NCBI RefSeq assembly: GCF_000317245.1
Contig: NZ_AJLJ01000201.1
Span: forward strand, 1 to 34,573
DNA length: 34,573 nucleotides
Source: Fischerella muscicola SAG 1427-1 = PCC 73103
Lineage (GTDB): Bacteria; Cyanobacteriota; Cyanobacteriia; Cyanobacteriales; Nostocaceae
Direction: 5' to 3'
Positions within the stretch are counted from its first letter, which is position 1; each line of letters starts with the position of its first letter. Of this stretch, positions 11,572 through 18,377 are shown piece by piece. A program made the position numbers and the translations under genes. Under the pieces are notes generated by a model, which saw nothing but the letters and a program-made list of their open reading frames with translations, was not told the origin of the DNA and did no database searches.

Positions 11572-14500
11572 ACCTAGACACGACAAGACCTGGGGCTTCC
11601 ACCTCCCAGGTCTCCAACCTTTCCCAGCAAGTAACCACACAAACCAGAAAAGGAACTAAACTTATGTTTTCTACTAACAACTATAACGTTTCTACTAACA
11701 CTTTGTCAACCTCTGAAGGTACTTCTATAGGTACTGTTAACCAGTTTCTGAAGCTGGTTAACCGGAGCCAAGACAAGTTGTTTGTTCAGACCACAGGTAA
11801 AGGCAGATGCCGCAAGATGGAGGTGTTTTTACCTCTGTCGGCAGAAGCGTTAGAAAGACTAGGACAGGAAGGGAAGAAAAAGGGCTTAGGCGTATCCTTC
11901 CGTAGCAACTGGGTAGCCGACAACGACATCGACGGGGAAGCCCAGACCTTTGTACTAGAGTTTGATGCTGATGTGAACGGTGAACCTATCTCCTTGGATG
12001 AACAACTAGACTGGTATATCCAGTCTGGGTTACCTTTCACTGCACTGGTCTGGACAGGAGGCAAGAGTATACATGCTTATGTGACCATCACCACCTCGCT
12101 GGAGACCCTATACTGGCAAGATATCGCTTATGGCTACACCCACAGGCTAAACCAGGTAGCAGCAGGTAGGGCAGAGCTAGACGAGTCCTCACTAAAGCCC
12201 GCCCAAGCTTACAAACTACCTGGGACAGACCACCAGACTACAGGTGAGCATGTACGTGTACTGTGGCTAGGTGAACGAGTTCCGAACCATATAGCCCAGC
12301 GGTACGAGATGGAGTGCCCACAGCGTGCCTCTGGTAGCAAGGTATACAAAGGGGACATCGAGAAAGCTTATACGTTACTGACCGGGCTAAAAGCTGAAGG
12401 TTTCACAGGCATCCGTGATGTGGATGAGAAGGAAGTGCTAGAGGCAGCCGAGGCTATCATCGCCAAGGGTCAGAGGGGTAAAACCGCATCTAAGTGTGCC
12501 TTCCGGGCGGCTAGAAACCAGGGTGTGGTTAACTTAGTCCTCAGCCGTGTGCTAAAGGGAGGCGATGCGGCTGAAGTGGTAAGGGACGTTATAACCAAGC
12601 TTCTGGACATCTGTGAAAAGTACTATGCTGGTCAGAAACGGTACAAAGGCGGTGCTTGGGACAGAGAGGAGTATGGTGAGCATCACATCGCCCGTGGGCT
12701 AGGTTATGGGCTTGAGGCCTTTCTGAGAGCGGTTGAGCCTACTGACCAGAGCCTGAAGAACGCCCAACAGGTCAACGCCCGTTATATCTCCGAGTTAGGG
12801 CTAGAGAAAGCCAACCAAAAGCTTGTAGTGGTCAAGTCCATCATGGGGACAGGGAAGACCAGAGCGGTAGTAGAGCTTATCAAGGCTAGGGCAGGGCAAA
12901 ACCCTGACTTCCGTGTACTTTGGGTTACTCATCGCGTCGCGTTGGTCGAGAAAGCTTTGGCAGACCTACCAGGGTTGGGCTTCACCAAGTACTCTGACCC
13001 GTTGGTCGAGAAGTGCGAACATGTTACCCACATCAACCGCTACATCACCACATACGACAGCTTACACAAGTTTGTATCCTCCAAACCTGGTGCTAACAAC
13101 CGCTACGACTTGGTTATCCTGGATGAGTTAGACCAAGCCGAGGAGTACTTATACTTAGCCAAAGAGACCTCGGTATGTAAAAACAGACTGCTGTGCCATC
13201 AAGTCTTGAGTTATATCCTAGAGGAGGCTACTCAAGTCCTGGCACTATCTGGAACTATGGCTCAGATGCATCTAAACCTGGTGCAGAAGTTAGGAAACAT
13301 CGCACCGGATGAAGTTTTAGCCTTCCAGAACGAACGCAAGCCAGCACCACTACACTTTACCTTCTACGATACCCCCAAGGCTGCCAAGGTCAAGGCTATC
13401 AGCTTGATAGCCTCTGGTAAAAAAGTCTTCATCATCATGGATGACAAGAGTAAGGCTGAGGAGCTACACGGGCAACTTCAGGTTGAGCTAGACATCCGGG
13501 GACACTTGGTTACGGCTGACACGGCTCAGGACTACGACTTGCAGAACTTAGAGGCAGAGTTATCTAACCTAGCCTTCACCGTCGCAACTCCTACACTCAG
13601 CACTGGTATCAGTTTTGACGGGAACTGGTTTGATACCACTGTGGGTATCTTTACCAACTTTAAGAACATCGCGTACTACGACGTACTGCAAGCGATGGCA
13701 CGGGTACGGAAGCCGAACGACCAGACCGCTCACATCTACGTGGACAACTCAGTGGCTTTAGCTAGTGCCCTCGACCCTGAGTACTTGGCTAGGATGAACA
13801 ACCTACGTGAGGTTGCTATCGCCCCATGTGTAACCAACATCGGTAAAGACTTCAGACCAGTGTTGGACGCCACTGGCAAGCAAGTGGCAAAGTTCCAGCT
13901 AGACCTGTTGGTACGTCGTGAGCAAGGCAAGGTAGCCAGAGGGTACAAAGTTGCCAAGACTCTGAAGGCAGCAGGACACACGGTGAGCTATGATGACTAC
14001 GATGCTAAAGGTGTCAAGTTACCTAAGTCCGAACTAAAGGAGAAGGAAACAGAGGCAGTTTTTAACGCTGAAACCCTGACAGATGAGCAAGTGGCGGCTA
14101 TCCAGACCAAGCAAGAGAAAAAGCAGAGAGTCAGCCCAGAGGAAAAAGCAGCCCTGGAGAAGTACTGGGTATGTAAAAAGATGCGGCTTGAGCCAGAAGC
14201 GCTGACCTGTGAGGATGTGGCTTGGTGTCTGAAGTCTAAGTCCCAGAAAACACTAGAACTGTTCAAACTCCTCCGATGGACTGAGGTTGAGGCGTGGGAG
14301 AAGGACTTGGAGGTCAAGCAAGAAACAGGCACAGGTAGAGGCTATGACCAGAAGTTCCATGCACGTAACCAAAGGGTGCTGCTAGGAGCCTTGGCAACAC
14401 TTCAGCCAGTCATCGGCAAGGGTAGCTTCACCAAGCATGACCTGAAGCAGTTTGAGCGGTTCCTTTGGGAGAAGGTGCAAGGTTCTGAACTGACTAACCG

Positions 14501-15017
14501 GGAAGTCCTGAAGCAGCTAGGGGTCAGACTTAACAAACACGTCTCAGCAGTTGCTAAGAGTTTGCTAGACCTGCTGGAGTACAACATATCTGAAGGTGAG
14601 CGAGTACGTGTTGAGGGACTGCCAGAGGAGGCTGAAGACAACCGGGCGACTATCCACTACATCGGGCGGAGCCACTGGCAGCAAGAACTAGCCAACAGGC
14701 TGACCAGCAGAGCCAACCCCGACTTGCAACGTTTCTTAACCTCTGTGGCAGAGGAGGAGGGAACTTTAGCACCAGAACGAGAAGCCGAGTTGACCACCGA
14801 GTTTGTAGAGGCTGAGGCACGGTTCACTGTCCGTAAACAGAAAGCAGCCAACTACTTTGAGGCAGAACACAGAGAAGCCATAGCGGAAGCTGAAGCAGTA
14901 CTTAGACCTTCGGTTTTGGTAGCCAAGGGTAGCCAAGTGTTGCAAGTACCGCAGGTACTGACCAAGGCAGAACAAGAGATGCAGAAGCTTCTGGAACTGT
15001 TCGGACAGCCCGCCTAG
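11568..15017 (+). CDS. CyRepA1-like plasmid replication protein (primase-helicase)
   Basis: A 1149-aa protein. Residues 60-235 look like an archaeo-eukaryotic-type primase domain: EFDAD at 131-135 as the metal-binding acidic pair, GGKSIH at 164-169, and a KLPGT motif near 216-220. Residues 415-730 are an SF2-type helicase: Walker A IMGTGKT at 425-431, Walker B ILDE at 517-520, SGT at 561-563, TPTLSTGISFD at 674-684, QAMARVR at 708-714. The remaining 400 residues are helical and charged. This organisation matches the CyRepA1 family of cyanobacterial plasmid initiators, which bind and open the origin and prime replication. Its presence implies that the element can replicate after excision. Expression should depend on the overlapping RHH gene. 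Confidence 0.85.
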   Translation: MNLDTTRPGASTSQVSNLSQQVTTQTRKGTKLMFSTNNYNVSTNTLSTSEGTSIGTVNQFLKLVNRSQDKLFVQTTGKGRCRKMEVFLPLSAEALERLGQEGKKKGLGVSFRSNWVADNDIDGEAQTFVLEFDADVNGEPISLDEQLDWYIQSGLPFTALVWTGGKSIHAYVTITTSLETLYWQDIAYGYTHRLNQVAAGRAELDESSLKPAQAYKLPGTDHQTTGEHVRVLWLGERVPNHIAQRYEMECPQRASGSKVYKGDIEKAYTLLTGLKAEGFTGIRDVDEKEVLEAAEAIIAKGQRGKTASKCAFRAARNQGVVNLVLSRVLKGGDAAEVVRDVITKLLDICEKYYAGQKRYKGGAWDREEYGEHHIARGLGYGLEAFLRAVEPTDQSLKNAQQVNARYISELGLEKANQKLVVVKSIMGTGKTRAVVELIKARAGQNPDFRVLWVTHRVALVEKALADLPGLGFTKYSDPLVEKCEHVTHINRYITTYDSLHKFVSSKPGANNRYDLVILDELDQAEEYLYLAKETSVCKNRLLCHQVLSYILEEATQVLALSGTMAQMHLNLVQKLGNIAPDEVLAFQNERKPAPLHFTFYDTPKAAKVKAISLIASGKKVFIIMDDKSKAEELHGQLQVELDIRGHLVTADTAQDYDLQNLEAELSNLAFTVATPTLSTGISFDGNWFDTTVGIFTNFKNIAYYDVLQAMARVRKPNDQTAHIYVDNSVALASALDPEYLARMNNLREVAIAPCVTNIGKDFRPVLDATGKQVAKFQLDLLVRREQGKVARGYKVAKTLKAAGHTVSYDDYDAKGVKLPKSELKEKETEAVFNAETLTDEQVAAIQTKQEKKQRVSPEEKAALEKYWVCKKMRLEPEALTCEDVAWCLKSKSQKTLELFKLLRWTEVEAWEKDLEVKQETGTGRGYDQKFHARNQRVLLGALATLQPVIGKGSFTKHDLKQFERFLWEKVQGSELTNREVLKQLGVRLNKHVSAVAKSLLDLLEYNISEGERVRVEGLPEEAEDNRATIHYIGRSHWQQELANRLTSRANPDLQRFLTSVAEEEGTLAPEREAELTTEFVEAEARFTVRKQKAANYFEAEHREAIAEAEAVLRPSVLVAKGSQVLQVPQVLTKAEQEMQKLLELFGQPA

Positions 15018-15060
15018 TCCTTCGGGGAGTCTTGGGGTAACCTGGGACTCCTCAAAAAAC

Positions 15061-15147
15061 GTCAGATGACTGACAGTTTGTCCAGTCAACTTGCCCTCTT
15101 TATAGGAAAGACTGGTTTTGACTGGACAGTTTTGTAGTCTACGATAC
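15061..15147 (+). repeat. modular inverted repeat, copy R5
   Basis: Core 15079-15128 (TGTCCAGTCAA to TTGACTGGACA, perfect 11-bp arms). The right palindrome GTAGTCTACGATAC is 5 bp away. The left one is GTCAGATGACTGAC at 4 bp, where GTA/TAC has become GTC/GAC on both sides at once, keeping the palindrome. It lies in the convergent gap between Rep and the integrase. Confidence 0.88.
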
Positions 15148-15289
15148 AGTTCTGATGGTTGACCTGACTCCTTATAACTTCAGAGGCTTATGGGGTCTAG
15201 CTTTTGGCTGTTTTGGCTCCTGTTTGCTTATAAAAGCCTATAGGTAGGTGTACGCAGGTGGTCAAACAGGTTTGAGTGTATGTAGAAGC

Positions 15290-16396
15290 CTACGGCTTTG
15301 ACGGGTTAGCCTTTCTTGGCTCCCAAGACCGAAGGTCTGGTACATCTGGACTTGATATAGTCCCTGCGTAGTGCCGATATATCACTTCTGGGCTGTTCCC
15401 TACCCACAGAGCTACTTGCTGGGCAGTTATGCCAGCCTCAAGGCACTCCGTGATAAAAGTGTGTCTTGTTTGGTATGGGCATCTGTAACGTACCCCTGCC
15501 AAGTCAAGGCATCTAGCCCAGACCTCTTCTCGATACTCCTTCCAGTTTATGATACCTCCCTTTACCGCTCGGAAAACAGGAGTTAAGTTACCTCCAGGTT
15601 CTAGTCCTCTGAGCACTCCAGCCAAACTGGAGTTACATGGAAAGCGTCGTACGACGTTAGTTTTGGTTGGTTTCCTGTTACCATGCCCATAGCTTTCAGA
15701 AAAGATGATGTACGAGTAGTCTGGGGCTATACTTTGCCATCTTAGCCCGACTGCCTCCCCTGGTCTGCAACCTGTCAGAAACAGAAACTGGGTAAAGTTT
15801 TTATAGTGCTTATGGATACCAGTGACTATAAGATACCTCTCAGCAGGAGTAAAGGGGTCGATGCTGCGTGGTTTGGGAGTTTTTATAGACTCTACTAGTC
15901 CTTGAAAGTAGTTGGTTATCCCTGCAAGTTCACAGGCTGCTGAAAGATGCCTCAGCAGTGCCTTTGCCGTATGCAACGACCTGTTAGCCACCAGCCAGTC
16001 TCTGATATCCTTAGCCTTGCTAGTATCCTTTATCGGACAGGCACTGATACATCTGGCGAACCGTTGGCAGTACTCCTGGTAGTAGGTAGTCTCTGCTAGA
16101 CTCGGTTTCTTGTACTCCTGGTACATCTGCCATAACTCTTGTACGCTAGGGACTAGTAGTGCTTGTGTGGGTTTAGGATGCACTAGAAGTTTATACTTCC
16201 CTAAACTTAAGTCAAGGTTTCCTGACTTGATATCTGTCTCGATAGTCCAGGCAGTTTGTTGAGCTAGTTTCCTGTTTTCAGGGGTATCCGGGATACCTAA
16301 AGATATATATCTAGTACTAGATGCACTTCTGGGCAGCCTCAGCCGTATCATCCTGCCTACAACTTCTATGCCTACTTCACCTTTGACACTTTTCAT
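15290..16396 (-). CDS. tyrosine recombinase (integrase)
   Basis: A 368-aa integrase. Residues 1-68 are an arm-type DNA-binding domain (MKSVKGEVGIEVVGRMIRLR, with the YISLGIPDTPENRKLA segment common in cyanobacterial integrases). A SAM-like core-binding domain follows at about 80-175. The catalytic domain has Arg211 (TGCRPGEAVGL), Lys245, Arg311 (QTRHTF), Asn334 where many relatives have His (WVGNS), and nucleophile Tyr343 (RHYAG). The ATG at 16396 is preferred over a TTG at 16447 because the arm domain begins exactly there. The gene end nearest attR is its 5' end. It should excise and integrate the element between the 43-bp repeats; no excisionase is identified, although an RHH protein could serve. 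Confidence 0.9.
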   Translation of the reverse strand: MKSVKGEVGIEVVGRMIRLRLPRSASSTRYISLGIPDTPENRKLAQQTAWTIETDIKSGNLDLSLGKYKLLVHPKPTQALLVPSVQELWQMYQEYKKPSLAETTYYQEYCQRFARCISACPIKDTSKAKDIRDWLVANRSLHTAKALLRHLSAACELAGITNYFQGLVESIKTPKPRSIDPFTPAERYLIVTGIHKHYKNFTQFLFLTGCRPGEAVGLRWQSIAPDYSYIIFSESYGHGNRKPTKTNVVRRFPCNSSLAGVLRGLEPGGNLTPVFRAVKGGIINWKEYREEVWARCLDLAGVRYRCPYQTRHTFITECLEAGITAQQVALWVGNSPEVIYRHYAGTISSPDVPDLRSWEPRKANPSKP

Positions 16397-16414
16397 AGCC
16401 AAACTGTAGCCAAA
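16396..16414. promoter_or_regulatory. right arm-type integrase binding sites (candidate)
   Basis: TAGCCAAA at 16396-16403 and 16407-16414, 11 bp apart, immediately upstream of the integrase start. They match the pair at 2215 and 2226. Binding here would both build the recombination complex and let the integrase repress its own gene. Confidence 0.5.
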
Positions 16415-16486
16415 ACTTTGTTTTAGTTGCCAAAGGGGACTAAGCAAAGCCCGGAACCCTTACCCTGTCTAGTCGGTCAGGTCTGG

Positions 16487-16529
16487 TGGTTTTCTCCCCC
16501 TGTTTCTCTGGCAACAGGGGTTTTTGCTA
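16487..16529 (+). repeat. attR: 43-bp direct repeat containing a terminator
   Basis: Exact copy of 2133-2175, with stem arms at 16497-16504 and 16513-16520 and T5 at 16521-16525. Sequence identity stops at both edges of the 43 bp. Confidence 0.9.
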
Positions 16530-16806
16530 AGTATTTTTTCCTACTTTTAGTAGTGTTTTGAGTGAAACAAACGCTATTTTTCAAGAACAAATCCTGAAAT
16601 CCATATAAATTAATGGTTTCATCTATCCACTTCTGGCTTGAACACTTTAGAATGATTCATTGAAAAGTCGAGCCTATGAGAGTTACAGGAATTTTAAGCA
16701 AAAATACTCTCACAGACGGCTTTTGTAAATCTCAAAACAGGGATTTAGGTAGAGATGCGTCAAATGTATCTGTACAAAATCTCAAGTAAACCTCAAGGAG
16801 TTTGAC

Positions 16807-17091
16807 ATGAATAAAGGTGAATTAGTTGATGCAGTAGCTGAAAAGGCTAGCGTAACCAAAAAACAAGCGGATGCTGTCTTAACTGCTGCTTTGGAAACTA
16901 TCATTGAAGCAGTTTCCTCTGGTGATAAAGTGACTCTAGTGGGATTTGGTTCTTTTGAATCACGGGAACGCAAAGCCCGCGAAGGACGTAACCCCAAAAC
17001 CAACGAAAAGATGGAAATTCCTGCGACAAAGGTTCCTGCCTTCTCGGCAGGTAAGCTGTTTAGAGAGAAAGTTGCACCCCCAAAATCTTAG
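16807..17091 (+). CDS. hup: HU family DNA-binding protein
   Basis: A 94-aa histone-like protein of normal HU length. It begins MNKGELVDAVAEKASVTKKQ, has the VTLVGFGSFESRERKAREGRNPKT signature in the beta-arm region, and ends with KVPAFSAGKLFREKV. It binds and bends DNA without sequence specificity and organises the nucleoid. An AAGGAG ribosome-binding site lies about 8 bp before the ATG. It is the first host gene right of attR, about 280 bp away, and its own promoter must lie in that gap. Identification is secure. Confidence 0.95.
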   Translation: MNKGELVDAVAEKASVTKKQADAVLTAALETIIEAVSSGDKVTLVGFGSFESRERKAREGRNPKTNEKMEIPATKVPAFSAGKLFREKVAPPKS

Positions 17092-17120
17092 TCAATGTTT
17101 TTGTAGGGAAATCTTTTTTA

Positions 17121-18209
17121 ATGCGGCAAATGGCACATGGGGGAAATTTAGCTTGGGCAGCAGCAATAGCTGGCTGTTCCCCCAGTGCTATTGTTGATTT
17201 TTCTGCCAGTATCAGTCCTTTGGGACCTCCAAGCAGTGCATTAGTTGCTATTGAGTCTCAACTGGTCAATCTTCGGCACTATCCAGATCCAGATTATTTT
17301 GAACTGAGGCTGGCTCTAAGTGAGTTTCATCAACTGCCGCCAGAGTGGATTCTGCCGGGTAACGGCTCGGCAGAATTACTAACTCTAGCGGGGAAGGAAT
17401 TGGCAGAATTAACCGCAACAGCTTTCATAACTCCAGCCTTTGGCGATTACTACCGATCGCTAGCGGCATACAACGCTAAAGTGCTGGAATTTCCTCTTTC
17501 CTCAGTCATTGGTCAAGAGTCATTTTTGGTCAGTGATTTGTCATCTATTCTTGACAGAGAACAAATCACCCAGGACAAAGGACTTCTTCTCAATAACCCC
17601 CATAATCCAACAGGAAAGTTATTCGCAAAACAAGCCATTCTGCCCTATCTAGAGAAATTCGCTTTGGTAGTGGTGGATGAAGCGTTTATGGATTTCCTAC
17701 CTCCAGATCAGCAACAAAGCATAATTGGAGAAGTAGAGAAATATCCCAATTTAGTCATTTTGCGATCGCTCACCAAGTTCTATAGTCTCCCTGGACTAAG
17801 GTTAGGTTATGCGATCGCTCACCCTGATCGTTTGCGACGTTGGCAGTCTTGGCGCGATCCCTGGCCTGTCAACATTCTTGCTCAAGCCGCAGCAGTTGCT
17901 GTAGTTAGTGATCGAGACTTTCAGGAGCAAACTTGGACGTGGCTAGAACCAACACGAAACCAGCTGTTTGCAGGTTTAGCCCAAATTCCAAGTTTGCAAC
18001 CCTTGCCCAGTGCTGCTAACTTTTTACTTGTGAAATCACAGTACTCCAGCCTTGAATTGCAGCAACAACTACTCAAGCATCACCGAATTTTTATTCGCGA
18101 CTGCTTGAGTTTCCCTGAACTTGGCGATCGCTATTTCCGTGTTGCTGTCCGCTTATCCTCAGAAAATCAGGGTTTATTAGATGCGATCGCTTTAATCAAT
18201 AGTCAATAG
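17121..18209 (+). CDS. cobD: threonine-phosphate decarboxylase-like aminotransferase (CobD/CobC type)
   Basis: A 362-aa fold-type I PLP enzyme related to histidinol-phosphate aminotransferase. Key sites are HGGN near the N-terminus, PGNGSAELL at 79-87, NNPHNPTG at 158-165, DEAF at 186-189, and the PLP lysine Lys219 in SLTKFYSLPG; a C-terminal Arg in FRVAVR likely binds substrate phosphate or carboxylate. The HGGN start and overall length favour the cobalamin-pathway L-threonine-O-3-phosphate decarboxylase, which makes aminopropanol phosphate for the nucleotide loop, over HisC. It starts 29 bp after the HU stop. No cobalamin riboswitch is visible, so the call is good but not certain. Confidence 0.75.
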   Translation: MRQMAHGGNLAWAAAIAGCSPSAIVDFSASISPLGPPSSALVAIESQLVNLRHYPDPDYFELRLALSEFHQLPPEWILPGNGSAELLTLAGKELAELTATAFITPAFGDYYRSLAAYNAKVLEFPLSSVIGQESFLVSDLSSILDREQITQDKGLLLNNPHNPTGKLFAKQAILPYLEKFALVVVDEAFMDFLPPDQQQSIIGEVEKYPNLVILRSLTKFYSLPGLRLGYAIAHPDRLRRWQSWRDPWPVNILAQAAAVAVVSDRDFQEQTWTWLEPTRNQLFAGLAQIPSLQPLPSAANFLLVKSQYSSLELQQQLLKHHRIFIRDCLSFPELGDRYFRVAVRLSSENQGLLDAIALINSQ

Positions 18210-18298
18210 TCAACAGTCCAAAGTTAAAATTTTCTGATTATTGACCTGTGGAACGGTACTCAATGTGGCGACGCTATGAGAGCTAGCCGTACCTCACC

Positions 18299-18352
18299 AA
18301 TCCAAAATCACGCCACGTGCTACAACGGGGGGAACCCCCGCAACGCAGTGGC
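18299..18352. repeat. dispersed palindromic cyanobacterial repeat
   Basis: A GC-rich hairpin (GGGGGGAACCCCC) within a repeat containing CGCCACGTG, GTGCTACAACG and CGCAGTGGCTC. An inverted relative lies at 29363-29436. It is followed by AAAATC-type STRR sequence just before the next start codon. Confidence 0.5.
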
Positions 18353-18377
18353 TCCAAAATCCAAAATCTAAAATCGG

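Larger units (their letters stand above)
2133..16529. mobile_element. integrated plasmid/satellite-like element with CyRepA1-type Rep, integrase and tail genes
   Basis: Bounded by perfect 43-bp direct repeats (2133-2175 and 16487-16529), giving an element of about 14.35 kb with one repeat copy. It contains a tyrosine integrase at the right end, a CyRepA1-like replication protein, at least five small ribbon-helix-helix proteins, a tail-hub/lysin protein and a tape-measure-like protein. It is visibly more GC-rich than the flanks. Reading every line, I found no GATC and no HIP1 octamer inside it, although both are frequent in the flanks. No capsid, portal, terminase, relaxase or transposase is seen. 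I infer an element that can excise, replicate as a plasmid, and possibly spread using another phage's particles. Confidence 0.88.

Noticed and set aside
15024..15050. Rho-independent terminator after Rep
   Set aside because: GGAGTC/GACTCC does form a stem, but it is followed by A residues, not T, in the direction of Rep.
3968..15147. CRISPR array or insertion sequences as explanation for the five repeats
   Set aside because: The copies are 0.8 to 5 kb apart, alternate in orientation, have no regular spacers, and enclose no transposase gene.
16397..16447. Longer integrase starting at TTG 16447
   Set aside because: The extra 17 residues precede the usual start of the arm-binding domain and would place the TAGCCAAA sites inside the coding region.
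2133..16529. Complete prophage
   Set aside because: Only hub/lysin and tape-measure-like genes are seen; no capsid, portal, terminase, sheath or tube genes are present in 14 kb.
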